A stretch of DNA of 64,000 bases, taken from contig JBNKDG010000006.1 of NCBI GenBank assembly GCA_050288165.1, positions 124,001 through 188,000 of the forward strand, read 5' to 3'. The notes below the pieces were generated by a model. It was given only the letters and a program-made list of their open reading frames with translations, ran no database searches and was not told the origin of the DNA. Position numbers and translations under genes: made by a program. Source of the stretch: JAPHTQ01 sp050288165 (GTDB lineage Bacteria > Pseudomonadota > Gammaproteobacteria > Thiohalomonadales > Thiohalomonadaceae). Shown here one piece after another: positions 41,616-49,389 of this stretch. Position 1 is the first letter of the stretch, and every line of letters starts with the position of its first letter.

Positions 41616-42659
41616 ATGTCCAACTCAGTTCTCCGTCTGCCGGCCGAATGGGACCGGCAAGACGCCGTATTGCTTACCTGGCCCCACGATCAAAGTGACT
41701 GGCAACCCTGGCTTGCCGAAGTGGAGCCGGTTTTTATCGAGATCTCCCGCGAAGTCGCCAAGCGGCAGATCCTCATCGTCAGTAGCCGTGACGAGCAACA
41801 TCTTCTGCACCTGCGCGACCTGCTGACCGATGCCGGTGTGGCCATGGCCAATGTGCGTATCTACGTGGTGCCCTCCAACGACACCTGGGTACGCGACCAC
41901 GGCCCGATCACCGTGCTGAAACAGGGCAAGCCGCAACTGCTCGATTTCACCTTCAACGGCTGGGGCAACAAGCACCGCCATGATCTGGATAATCTGGTCA
42001 CTCGAGGCCTGCATCAAGCCAACGCCTTCGATGGCACTGCTATGCACAGCCTGGAGTTGATTCTGGAAGGTGGCAGCATCGACAGCGATGGCGAAGGCAC
42101 CTTGCTCACGACCTCAGAATGCCTCTTCTCGCCGCAGCGCAACCCGCAATACGATCGCGCCGGTTACGAAAAACTCTTCGCCGAACTGTTCGGCATCGAA
42201 CGGATCCTCTGGCTCAAACACGGCCAGTTGGAAGGCGACGATACCGACGGCCACGTCGACACCCTCGCCCGTTTCACCGATCCGCACACCATCGCCTACG
42301 TCAGTTGCGAGGATAAGAACGACAGCCACTACGCAGAGCTGGCAGAGATGCACAAAGAGCTGGAAGCTTTCCGTGACCGCGAAGGCAAGCCCTACCGGCT
42401 GGTGCCGCTACCGCTACCCTCAGCGATCCGCAATGAAGACGGTGACCGGCTACCTGCCACCCACGCCAACTTCCTCATCATCAATGGAGCGGTACTGGTG
42501 CCGACCTACGGCGACCCGACCGACGCGATCAGCCTGGAAAACCTGCGTAGCTGTTTCCCGGCTCACGAAATCGTGGCAATCAACTGCCGTCCGTTGATCG
42601 AACAGTTCGGCAGCCTGCACTGCGTCACCATGCAATTACCTGCTGGCGTTCTGGGTTAG
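41616..42659 (+). CDS. aguA: Agmatine deiminase
   Basis: A 347-residue peptidyl-arginine-deiminase-fold enzyme: agmatine + water to N-carbamoylputrescine + ammonia. It starts RLPAEWDRQDAVLLTWPH; the guanidinium-binding region includes WVRDHGP and LEGGSIDSDGEGTLLTT, the histidine is in DGHVDTLARF, and the catalytic cysteine is C336 in GSLHCVTMQ. The next gene encodes the following step. Arginine-derived putrescine synthesis in the cytoplasm. Confidence 0.94.
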   Translation: MSNSVLRLPAEWDRQDAVLLTWPHDQSDWQPWLAEVEPVFIEISREVAKRQILIVSSRDEQHLLHLRDLLTDAGVAMANVRIYVVPSNDTWVRDHGPITVLKQGKPQLLDFTFNGWGNKHRHDLDNLVTRGLHQANAFDGTAMHSLELILEGGSIDSDGEGTLLTTSECLFSPQRNPQYDRAGYEKLFAELFGIERILWLKHGQLEGDDTDGHVDTLARFTDPHTIAYVSCEDKNDSHYAELAEMHKELEAFRDREGKPYRLVPLPLPSAIRNEDGDRLPATHANFLIINGAVLVPTYGDPTDAISLENLRSCFPAHEIVAINCRPLIEQFGSLHCVTMQLPAGVLG

Positions 42660-42706
42660 GTCGTTCGCTGCTAAACTAGCGCCATCACTCGGGGAGCCAT
42701 AAACGA

Positions 42707-43600
42707 ATGAGCACAAACACCCTGCGCGTCGCCATGGTCCAGCATGCCTGCAACGACAATCGCGACGAGAATCTGGAAAAGACCATCAAGGGCATCCGCC
42801 AGGCTGCCGCAGAAGGCGCGCAACTGGTGCTGCTACAGGAACTGCACACCGGCCCCTACTTCTGCCAGACCGAAGAGAGCGCCCAGTTCGATCGCGCCGA
42901 GACGATCCCCGGCCCCACCAGCGAAGCCCTCGCCGCCGTGGCCAAAGAGTGCAACTGCGTCATCGTCGCCTCGCTGTTTGAACGCCGCGCACCCGGTCTC
43001 TACCACAACACCGCAGTAGTACTGGAACGCGACGGCACCATCGCTGGTATCTACCGCAAGATGCACATCCCGGACGATCCCGGTTACTACGAAAAATTCT
43101 ACTTCACTCCCGGCGACCTCGGCTTCGAGCCGATCAACACCTCAGTGGGTAAACTGGGCGTGCTGGTCTGCTGGGATCAGTGGTATCCGGAAGCGGCTCG
43201 TCTGATGGCGCTGGCCGGGGCTGAACTGCTGCTCTACCCCACCGCCATCGGCTGGGACGACAACGACACAAAGGATGAACAGGCGCGTCAGCGCGACGCC
43301 TGGATCACCGTGCAACGCGGCCACGCGGTGGCCAACGGCCTGCACCTGCTCGCCTGTAACCGCATCGGCCAGGAGCCTGATCCCAGCGGCGCCACTCCCG
43401 GCGCGCGCTTCTGGGGTAGCAGCTTTATCGCCGGTCCCCAGGGCGAGATCCTGGCGCAGGCGTCGACCGATAAAGAGGAAGTTATTACCCTCGACATCGA
43501 CATGGCCCGCAGCGAAACGGTACGCCGTATCTGGCCGTTCCTGCGTGATCGCCGCATCGATGCCTACGGCGACCTTGTCAAACGTTACCGCGACCAGTAG
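42707..43600 (+). CDS. aguB: N-carbamoylputrescine amidase
   Basis: A 297-residue nitrilase-superfamily enzyme that releases putrescine, CO2 and ammonia from N-carbamoylputrescine. The Glu-Lys-Cys triad is E45 (LLQELH), K118 (YRKMHIP) and C155 (VCWDQWYPE). The N-terminus and length are typical. It follows aguA after 47 bp and completes the agmatine route to putrescine. Confidence 0.94.
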   Translation: MSTNTLRVAMVQHACNDNRDENLEKTIKGIRQAAAEGAQLVLLQELHTGPYFCQTEESAQFDRAETIPGPTSEALAAVAKECNCVIVASLFERRAPGLYHNTAVVLERDGTIAGIYRKMHIPDDPGYYEKFYFTPGDLGFEPINTSVGKLGVLVCWDQWYPEAARLMALAGAELLLYPTAIGWDDNDTKDEQARQRDAWITVQRGHAVANGLHLLACNRIGQEPDPSGATPGARFWGSSFIAGPQGEILAQASTDKEEVITLDIDMARSETVRRIWPFLRDRRIDAYGDLVKRYRDQ

Positions 43601-43639
43601 GGTTGCGCTTTCCCCCCAACCATACGCAAGAGCACGACG

Positions 43640-44764
43640 ATGATCGTTATCCTCAACTCCGACTTCCCCAAGGAATCCGACGCCTACACCCAGGCGATGG
43701 AATATCTCGGCAACCTGCCTGGCATCACCCTGCGGGTGCATGAGGAACAGGGCAAGGAGAAGACACTGACCGAGGTCTACCTGCTCGGCAAGACCGCCGC
43801 GCTGGATATGGAAGAGATCAACGCCCTGCCCGCGGTGGAACGCGTGGTACGCGTCTCCGAGGAGTACCGCATCCTTGGTCGTCACAAGGACGAGCACCGC
43901 CCCACCTCATTCGAATACAACGGCGTCCACTTCGGCCAGGACAACCTCAATGTCTTCGCCGGTCTTTGCGCAGTGAATACACCGGAAGACGTGGAAACGA
44001 TGCTCAAGGCGTTGCAGGAGAACGGCCAGGTCTGCACCCGCATGGGCGCCTACAAGCCGCGTACCAATCCCTATGCCTTCCAGGGCCACGGCAAAAGCTG
44101 CCTGCCCTACGTCTTCGAACTGGCGGGTAAATACGGCATCAAGGTGATCGCTATGGAGGTCACCCACGAGAGTCATGTGCAGGAGATCCGCGAGGCACTA
44201 CAACAGACCGGCAACCCCACCGGCATCATGCTGCAGATCGGCACCCGCAACACCCAGAACTTCGAACTGCTCAAGGCGGTTGGCCGCCAGCGCGAATTTC
44301 CGGTGCTGCTTAAGCGCGGCTTCGGCATCACCCTGGAAGAGTCCCTCAACGCCGCCGAGTATCTGGCCAGCGAGGGCAACAGCCGGGTGATCTTCGGCCT
44401 GCGCGGGATGAAGACCAACATGGGCGACCCGCACCGTAACTTCGTCGACTTTGCCCACGTGCCCGTGGTCAAACGCCTGACCCGCATGCCGGTCTGTATC
44501 GACCCGTCCCACTCGGTCGGCACCCGTGACAGCGCACCAGACGGACTGCTCGATGTCATGCATGTCACCGCTCAGGGCGTCATCGCCGGGGCCAACATGA
44601 TCCTGGTCGATTTCCACCCCCACCCGCCACGTGCGCTGGTGGACGGACCGCAGGCATTGCAACTCCACGAGCTGCCCTGGTTCCTGGAGGATGTGCGCAT
44701 CGCCCGTGAGGCCTACGAAAAACGGGTCGCCCTGGCAAAGGTACCGCGAAAAATATCAAGCTGA
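43640..44764 (+). CDS. 3-deoxy-7-phosphoheptulonate synthase, type I-beta
   Basis: A 374-residue DAHP synthase: phosphoenolpyruvate + erythrose 4-phosphate to DAHP, entry to the shikimate pathway. A ferredoxin-like N-terminal extension (1-90) precedes the barrel, as in the I-beta class. GAYKPRTNPYAFQG, LLKRGFGIT, and CIDPSHSVGTRD are diagnostic. It lies 39 bp after aguB in the same direction; no functional link with polyamines is known. No clear terminator follows it. Confidence 0.9.
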   Translation: MIVILNSDFPKESDAYTQAMEYLGNLPGITLRVHEEQGKEKTLTEVYLLGKTAALDMEEINALPAVERVVRVSEEYRILGRHKDEHRPTSFEYNGVHFGQDNLNVFAGLCAVNTPEDVETMLKALQENGQVCTRMGAYKPRTNPYAFQGHGKSCLPYVFELAGKYGIKVIAMEVTHESHVQEIREALQQTGNPTGIMLQIGTRNTQNFELLKAVGRQREFPVLLKRGFGITLEESLNAAEYLASEGNSRVIFGLRGMKTNMGDPHRNFVDFAHVPVVKRLTRMPVCIDPSHSVGTRDSAPDGLLDVMHVTAQGVIAGANMILVDFHPHPPRALVDGPQALQLHELPWFLEDVRIAREAYEKRVALAKVPRKISS

Positions 44765-44778
44765 TCGACCTGCCAGAC

Positions 44779-44817
44779 TGACAGATGTCGTGCGACGACC
44801 TCTGACATGACATGTCA
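44779..44817. promoter_or_regulatory. Candidate FisR enhancer sites upstream of the sRNA promoter
   Basis: TGACATGACATGTCA (44803-44817) is an inverted repeat of the form TGACA-N5-TGTCA, and TGACAGATGTCG (44779-44790) is a looser copy beside it. They lie about 70-110 bp upstream of the -24 element at 44889, the usual distance for sigma-54 activators. The same motif recurs at 46959 and 54531. Confidence 0.6.
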
Positions 44818-44888
44818 TCTGGCAGCAACATAAGAAAAAGCTAATGAAAAATCCGACACTTAGCGTCGGTTTAAGTGATTCTCACGCC

Positions 44889-44904
44889 TGGCACAGCGCT
44901 TGCT
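44889..44904 (+). promoter_or_regulatory. Sigma-54 promoter, sRNA
   Basis: TGGCAC-AGCGC-TTGCT matches the -24/-12 consensus TGGCAC-N5-TTGCW at every fixed position; GG and GC are 10 bp apart as required. Transcription should begin near 44915. Only 67 bp later a terminator begins, with no gene between. Confidence 0.8.
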
Positions 44905-44914
44905 GATAACTTCG

Positions 44915-45008
44915 TCGGAATCACCTCGCCCGCTACATACAGCGGGGTCCCGAGGTATTCCATCCATAGATAGTGGCGTTTATCGTGCCCTCACGGGCAC
45001 GATTTTTT
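44915..45008 (+). ncRNA. Putative sigma-54-dependent small RNA (~94 nt)
   Basis: The segment runs from the start predicted from the -24/-12 element to a Rho-independent terminator. It contains no plausible small ORF with ribosome site. It folds into two hairpins: a 12-bp stem made of ACCTCG/CGAGGT (44923-44928 with 44951-44956) and CCCGCT/AGCGGG (44929-44934 with 44941-44946) with a 4-nt bulge, then the terminator stem at 44982-45003. The linker CCATCCATAGATAGTGG between them is single-stranded and could pair with targets. It could instead be an attenuated leader, but the next operon has its own promoter downstream. Ends are inferred. Confidence 0.5.
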
Positions 45009-45009
45009 C
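44982..45009 (+). terminator. Rho-independent terminator of the putative sRNA
   Basis: ATCGTGCCC, loop TCAC, GGGCACGAT followed by TTTTTTCT: a 9-bp perfect stem with a U-run. It lies 191 bp before the next start codon and upstream of the second sigma-54 promoter. Confidence 0.88.
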
Positions 45010-45065
45010 TCCCCATTCCACCCTTTATCCTGACACATCCCGTGTTTACATTTTTTTTACCTTAG

Positions 45066-45081
45066 TGGCATGTATGTTGCT
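45066..45081 (+). promoter_or_regulatory. Sigma-54 promoter of the lipoprotein-rhodanese operon
   Basis: TGGCAT-GTATG-TTGCT has the invariant GG and GC 10 bp apart and one deviation from TGGCAC. The start would be near 45092, giving a leader of about 108 nt that contains the small hairpin AATCTGG/CCAGATT (45120-45139). It is preceded by a TGACA half-site near 45030. Confidence 0.72.
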
Positions 45082-45199
45082 CTTATCTGGGACAACTACG
45101 GCCCTTGCCATGCATTAGGAATCTGGCATTATCCAGATTGCCGTAATGGAATTACCCAGCAAAATACACCCGGCAGAGACCGGGCCAGATGGAGGAACC

Positions 45200-45412
45200 A
45201 TGACCCACAGCACTACCCCCCTTATGCTCGCCCTGCTCACCAGTGCGCTACTCGCCACTGGCTGCGCATCCACCGGCACCACCCCGGTAACAACCACCAC
45301 GACAGCCGAAGCAGCGACACCGGCGGAAACACCCTCCGCCCCTGCCGCGACAGACAAACCTGCCGCAAAGAAGAAAGCGGCTGCAGGTGGTGCCGAGCCA
45401 GAATGTGAATAA
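45200..45412 (+). CDS. Small Ala/Thr/Pro-rich lipoprotein
   Basis: A 70-residue protein. The ATG at 45200 has a GGAGG ribosome site; a longer in-frame start at 45146 lacks one. A signal peptide ending in the lipobox LATGC (C22) is followed by a low-complexity Thr/Ala/Pro linker and a lysine stretch, ending PECE. There is no folded domain, so it may be a tether or a very small envelope factor. It is the first gene after a sigma-54 promoter and precedes two rhodanese genes by 81 bp. Confidence 0.65.
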   Translation: MTHSTTPLMLALLTSALLATGCASTGTTPVTTTTTAEAATPAETPSAPAATDKPAAKKKAAAGGAEPECE

Positions 45413-45493
45413 TTAAGTTCCCCAAACTACACGTACGACAATAAAAAGCGATGCAGTAGAGCACACACTATCCAACCAGAGGAGAAACACGTA

Positions 45494-46147
45494 ATGAAAA
45501 TAACAAGCATCATTACATCCACGGCCCTGGCAGCACTGATGTCACTCAGCGCGACCTCGGCCATGGCTGAAGACCTTGCGGTGAAAATTACACCGGATAT
45601 GGACAAGGTCGATGTCACGCTGAATGGTAAAAAAGTCACCATCATGCGTAATCAGGATGAGAAGAACACCGTCAATCCCGCCTTCGCCAAAACCTCTCGT
45701 AAATGCCCCCCCTTCTGTATCAAACCCATTAGTCTCGGCCACGGCGTTGAGACCGTTGGTGAACTCGAAGTCATCGACACCATCAAGAAGCTGGCAAAAG
45801 GCGACAAATCGATCATTCTGGTGGACAACCGTACCCCCGACTGGGTTGAGCGCGGCACTATCCCTGGCGCGATCAACATCCCCTACACCAAGATGAGCCG
45901 CGACAAAGGCGCTGATGATGTCACCATCGCCGAAACACTGGAAAAACTGGGTGCGAAGGAGACTGCCAAGGGTTGGGACTTCAGCAAGGCCAAAACCGCC
46001 GTCTTCTTCTGCAACGGCATGTGGTGTGGTCAGTCCCCGGCGGGTATCGCGGGTCTGCTCAAGGAAGGCTATCCGGGCAAGAAAATTAAATGGTATCGCG
46101 GTGGCATGCAGACCTGGGAAATCCTGGGCCTGAGCACTGTGAAATAA
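45494..46147 (+). CDS. Periplasmic rhodanese-like protein, paralogue 1 (CPPFC + CNGMWC)
   Basis: A 217-residue protein with signal peptide ending ATSAMA (cleavage about 25/26). An N-terminal region of ~70 residues carries the motif TSRKCPPFC (C71, C75); a single rhodanese domain follows, with the catalytic loop FCNGMWCGQSP (C173, plus C178) and the WYRGGMQTWEILGL ending of the fold. Rhodaneses move sulfane sulfur between carriers. The second cysteine five residues after the catalytic one, and the CPPFC motif, are unusual. Preceded by AGGAG and cotranscribed with paralogue 2 and probably the lipoprotein. Confidence 0.82.
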   Translation: MKITSIITSTALAALMSLSATSAMAEDLAVKITPDMDKVDVTLNGKKVTIMRNQDEKNTVNPAFAKTSRKCPPFCIKPISLGHGVETVGELEVIDTIKKLAKGDKSIILVDNRTPDWVERGTIPGAINIPYTKMSRDKGADDVTIAETLEKLGAKETAKGWDFSKAKTAVFFCNGMWCGQSPAGIAGLLKEGYPGKKIKWYRGGMQTWEILGLSTVK

Positions 46148-46181
46148 GCGCCCGTACACAAGGAATGATGAGGACACAGCA

Positions 46182-46847
46182 ATGATGAAAAACAAACTTA
46201 TTCAAATCACTGGCGCGCTGCTTGGCGCTGTAGCAATGGTCACGCTCTCGGGTCAGGTCTCCGCTGAAGATCTGGCGGTGAAGATCACCCCGGAAAAGGC
46301 CACTGCCACAGTCATGCACAACGGCAAAAAGATGACCCTGATGCGTAATCAGGATGAGAAGAACGAGATCAACCCGGCGTTCCAGGTCACCTCCCGTAAG
46401 TGTCCGCCGTTCTGCATCAAGCCGATCAAACTGCATAAAGATGTTGAAACCGTTGCCGAACTGGAAATCATCGATGCCCTGGAAAAAATGGCGGCAGGTG
46501 ACAAAAACATTCTGGTTGTCGATAACCGCACCCCGGACTGGTATCAGCGTGGCACCATCCCTGGCGCCGTAAACATCCCGTTCACCAAGATCAACCGCAA
46601 GAAAGGTGCTGACGATCTCTCCATCGCCGAGTCACTGGAAACCTTCGGTGCGAAAGAGACTGCAAAAGGTTGGGATTTCAGCAAGGTCAAGACCATCTAC
46701 CTGTTCTGTAACGGTATGTGGTGTGGCCAGTCACCTCTCGGTATCGAAGGTCTGATCGGCGAAGGTTTCCCGGCCAACAAGATCAAGTGGTATCGCGGCG
46801 GTATGCAGGACTGGGAAGTTCTGGGACTGACCACCGTTAAGCCTTAA
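46182..46847 (+). CDS. Periplasmic rhodanese-like protein, paralogue 2 (CPPFC + CNGMWC)
   Basis: A 221-residue tandem duplicate of the preceding gene with the same layout: signal peptide (ending GQVSA, about 28), SRKCPPFC (C74, C78), and a rhodanese domain with the loop FCNGMWCGQSP (C176, C181). The two share long identical stretches such as MRNQDEKN and AKGWDFSK, so the duplication is recent or under selection. 34 bp separates the genes; a terminator follows. Likely periplasmic sulfur transferase. Confidence 0.82.
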   Translation: MMKNKLIQITGALLGAVAMVTLSGQVSAEDLAVKITPEKATATVMHNGKKMTLMRNQDEKNEINPAFQVTSRKCPPFCIKPIKLHKDVETVAELEIIDALEKMAAGDKNILVVDNRTPDWYQRGTIPGAVNIPFTKINRKKGADDLSIAESLETFGAKETAKGWDFSKVKTIYLFCNGMWCGQSPLGIEGLIGEGFPANKIKWYRGGMQDWEVLGLTTVKP

Positions 46848-46863
46848 TTCCCACACCACCAAT

Positions 46864-46894
46864 AAGGTGGCCTCATTTGAGGCCACCTTTTTTA
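46864..46894 (+). terminator. Terminator after rhodanese paralogue 2
   Basis: AAGGTGGCCTC, loop ATTT, GAGGCCACCTT then TTTT: an 11-bp perfect stem with U-run, 17 bp after the stop. Confidence 0.92.
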
Positions 46895-46958
46895 TGTGTT
46901 TTGATTGGCCAGGGAAAGCCGCACACGTTCACAATTCAGCAATGCAGCACCTCTAACA

Positions 46959-46973
46959 TGACAAAAGTTGTGA
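46959..46973. promoter_or_regulatory. Candidate FisR site upstream of rhodanese paralogue 3
   Basis: TGACAAAAGTTGTGA fits TGACA-N5-TGTCA with one mismatch. It is followed by TGGCACGATCACACC (47003-47017), which has a perfect -24 half but no GC at -12, so whether a sigma-54 promoter exists here is unclear. Confidence 0.4.
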
Positions 46974-47077
46974 CCGAGCGCCGGTGTCATGCTGTCAACA
47001 TCTGGCACGATCACACCAACTGATGCGGCGACGTTTCAGCACTACACGAAATAAACGGGAATGATGGAGGAGTTAAG

Positions 47078-47806
47078 ATGTATAGAGTCCCGCCGTTCGC
47101 CTTGTTCACCCTGCTCTGCGGAGTATCGCTACTCGGTGGCTGCAGCCTTATGGGAACAGCACCTGAGCCGGCTAAGCCTGCCAAACCGGCAGAACCAGCC
47201 CCGCCACCGCAACCAGAAGTGATGATCACTCCGGAAATGGCGATAGCTGAAGTGAAACACAATGGTGAGATTGTTACCATCAAGCGTATTCAGGACGAAG
47301 AAAATTGGGTCAACGAAGACTTTGCCCGCACCTCGCGCCGTTGCCCACCCTTCTGTGTCAAACCATTTAAATTAGGTCGTGGCGTAGCAACGGTTGGTGA
47401 ACTGGAAGTCATCGACTACGCGGTAAAGATGAGTAATGGCAACAACTCTATCATCCTGATCGATGCGCGCAGCCCTGAGTGGTTAAAACTCGGCACTATC
47501 CCTGGCTCAGTCAATATTCCGTACAGCCGGGTTAACCGAGCCAAAGGGGCGATCAGCACAGTTATCGATACGACGTTAACCCAGTTGGGCGCCAGGAAGA
47601 CCCAAAAAGGTTGGGACTTTCGCAAGGCGAAAACCGTTGTCCTTTTTTCAAACGGTATGTGGTGTGACCAGGCTCCTGCGGCAATAGAGGGTTTGCTCAA
47701 GGAGGGATACCCGGCGAAAAAGCTGAAGTGGTATCGGGGTGGAATGCAGGACTGGGAGATCCTTGGCCTGACCGTGGTAAAACCCAAAGAGAAGAGCGAA
47801 CAGTAA
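47078..47806 (+). CDS. Rhodanese-like lipoprotein, paralogue 3, catalytic Cys replaced by Ser
   Basis: A 242-residue lipoprotein (lipobox LGGC, C22) with a proline/alanine linker, then the same architecture as the two upstream paralogues: TSRRCPPFC (C89, C93) and a rhodanese domain ending WYRGGMQDWEILGL. The active loop reads FSNGMWCDQAP: the expected catalytic cysteine is S191, while the second cysteine C196 remains. It may use C196, act as a binding partner, or be inactive. It has its own upstream region and a shared bidirectional terminator with the fisR-like gene. Confidence 0.8.
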   Translation: MYRVPPFALFTLLCGVSLLGGCSLMGTAPEPAKPAKPAEPAPPPQPEVMITPEMAIAEVKHNGEIVTIKRIQDEENWVNEDFARTSRRCPPFCVKPFKLGRGVATVGELEVIDYAVKMSNGNNSIILIDARSPEWLKLGTIPGSVNIPYSRVNRAKGAISTVIDTTLTQLGARKTQKGWDFRKAKTVVLFSNGMWCDQAPAAIEGLLKEGYPAKKLKWYRGGMQDWEILGLTVVKPKEKSEQ

Positions 47807-47811
47807 CATAC

Positions 47812-47838
47812 AAAAAAGCGGCCATTGGCCGCTTTTTT
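47812..47838. terminator. Bidirectional terminator between paralogue 3 and the fisR-like gene
   Basis: AAAAAAGCGGCC, loop ATT, GGCCGCTTTTTT: a 12-bp perfect inverted repeat, with A-run and T-run, between two converging genes. Confidence 0.92.
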
Positions 47839-47846
47839 ATTTGCCG

Positions 47847-49205
47847 TTACTGTGTAGAAGCATCGCGCAAGCGCTGCACATAGCGATACAGCGTTCGCTC
47901 GCTGACACCCAGCATCTCCGCCGCCTTGGCACGATGTCCATCGCACTGCTCCAGTGCCTGCATCACCGCCTCCTGACTCAAGCGTCCATGCCGACGCTGC
48001 AACAGGTTGCCATTACCATATTGGCCTGAGATCAGTACGCCATTGTTGGAACTAAAGGCCTCATTCCCGCCATCCCAAACAATGTGTTCCGGACGCATGA
48101 TCTCCTCGCCATAGGCGAGGATCGCTGCCCGCTCCATGATGTTGCGCAACTCGCGCACATTACCCGGATAGTGATAGGTCAGCAGCGTTTCGATCACATC
48201 GGGAGAGAGCGGCACGTAGCGGTCCCCCTCTTCGATTTTGTTGAGGAAATGTTCTGCCAAAGACGGGATGTCATCGGGACGATCACGTAGAGGTGGAATG
48301 GTCACCGGGAAGGCGGAAAGACGGTAATAGAGATCACGGCGGAATTCACCGCTCTCAGACATCGCCTTGAGGTCTTTGTTGGTTGCTGCCAGCACCCGGA
48401 CATTCACCTGTATGTAGTCGGTGCCGCCCAGACGGCGGAAAGTACCGGTCTCCAGTACCCGCAACAGCTTGGTCTGCAATGAAAGTGGCAGTTCTCCGAT
48501 CTCGTCGATAAACAGGGTACCGCCATCGGCCACCTCAAACAGTCCCTTCTTGCGGGTATTGGCACCGGTGAAGGAGCCCTTTTCATGACCGAATAGTTCG
48601 CTCTCGATCAGGTTCTCCCCCAGGGTGGCACAATCGACAATCACGAACGGCATGCTGGCACGATTGGAATACTGGTGCAGATACTGCGCCACGCACTCCT
48701 TGCCTACCCCGCTCTCACCCTGCAACAGAACACTGGTCTGGGTCGGCGCGACCCGTTGCAACAGGCTGGTCAGTCGTACCATGGGGCGGGAACGACCGAC
48801 GAGGATAGGATCGTCAGTGGATTTGAAGATCGGATAAATATATTCGCCGACGTAGATCACCTTGCCGGTATGGTCGAACAGCGGATTGGAATGGAGTTGT
48901 ACATGCTCTTCACCGCCGTTACGGTCATAGTGGACGTGCATCACCTGGGTCGCCTGACCGGTCTCGAACACATTCTCTAGCGGACAGTGTTCACCATGTT
49001 GGCTGCAGGGCGCGTCGGAATGGTGGGAGACCTCGTAACAGTAGCGCCCGACTACGTCCTCCGCATGGCTGTGGCCATAGTGCTGCAGGTAGTTGCGGTT
49101 GGCGGCGATGATTTTGTAGTCGCGATCGATGACCACAAAGGGGTCGGGGAAGATATCGATGATCTGTTCACAGGAGGGTTTGGCGCGCTCCAGTATATCT
49201 GCCAT
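47847..49205 (-). CDS. fisR: FisR-like sulfane-sulfur-responsive sigma-54 activator
   Basis: A 452-residue enhancer-binding protein: N-terminal PAS sensor (~10-125), AAA+ domain with Walker A GESGVGKE (163-170), the sigma-54 contact loop GSFTGA (210-215) and Walker B LFIDE (231-235), and a C-terminal Fis-type HTH ending SERTLYRYVQRL. The sensor has cysteines C56, C67 and C74; their spacing (11 and 7) equals that of C53, C64 and C71 in FisR of Cupriavidus, which senses polysulfide and activates sqr through sigma-54. It lies between rhodanese genes and sqr, whose promoter is a -24/-12 type. Function by homology and context. Confidence 0.82.
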   Translation of the reverse strand: MADILERAKPSCEQIIDIFPDPFVVIDRDYKIIAANRNYLQHYGHSHAEDVVGRYCYEVSHHSDAPCSQHGEHCPLENVFETGQATQVMHVHYDRNGGEEHVQLHSNPLFDHTGKVIYVGEYIYPIFKSTDDPILVGRSRPMVRLTSLLQRVAPTQTSVLLQGESGVGKECVAQYLHQYSNRASMPFVIVDCATLGENLIESELFGHEKGSFTGANTRKKGLFEVADGGTLFIDEIGELPLSLQTKLLRVLETGTFRRLGGTDYIQVNVRVLAATNKDLKAMSESGEFRRDLYYRLSAFPVTIPPLRDRPDDIPSLAEHFLNKIEEGDRYVPLSPDVIETLLTYHYPGNVRELRNIMERAAILAYGEEIMRPEHIVWDGGNEAFSSNNGVLISGQYGNGNLLQRRHGRLSQEAVMQALEQCDGHRAKAAEMLGVSERTLYRYVQRLRDASTQ

Positions 49206-49260
49206 TGATCTGCTCCCGGTATGCTGTGCGTGGTGTGTGTGGGAACGAATGCTGTCTTAT

Positions 49261-49320
49261 TGACATGTCGTTGCCTGACAATATGTCATGCGCGTCATGC
49301 CATGTCAAAGTGTTTGTCAG
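49261..49320. promoter_or_regulatory. Cluster of TGACA/TGTCA half-sites upstream of the fisR-like gene
   Basis: TGACATGTCG (49261), TGACA-ATA-TGTCA (49276-49288), CATGTCA (49301) and TTGTCAG (49314) crowd 60 bases upstream of the regulator start. They suggest that the regulator binds its own control region, or that the sites also serve the neighbouring transcription units. I see no convincing -24/-12 element here, so the regulator itself may use another sigma factor. Confidence 0.5.
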
Positions 49321-49341
49321 GAGATACAGAAATGGCAGGCG

Positions 49342-49375
49342 AAAAAAAACCGGCGGGCCTTACGGCCCCGCCGGT
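49342..49375 (-). terminator. Terminator of sqr
   Basis: Read on the minus strand: ACCGGCGGG, a GC-rich inner loop, CCCGCCGGT and then a run of eight T. It begins 15 bp after the sqr stop. Confidence 0.9.
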
Positions 49376-49389
49376 CTCTTTTGAGCGGC

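Noticed and set aside
45124..45141. Third -24/-12 element (TGGCATTATCCAGATTGC) before the small lipoprotein
   Set aside because: GG and GC are 13 bp apart, three too many; the sequence is better explained as a small hairpin.
47003..47018. Sigma-54 promoter before rhodanese paralogue 3
   Set aside because: TGGCACG is a perfect -24 half, but the -12 half reads CACC without GC at the required spacing. Kept only as a comment on the nearby enhancer-like site.
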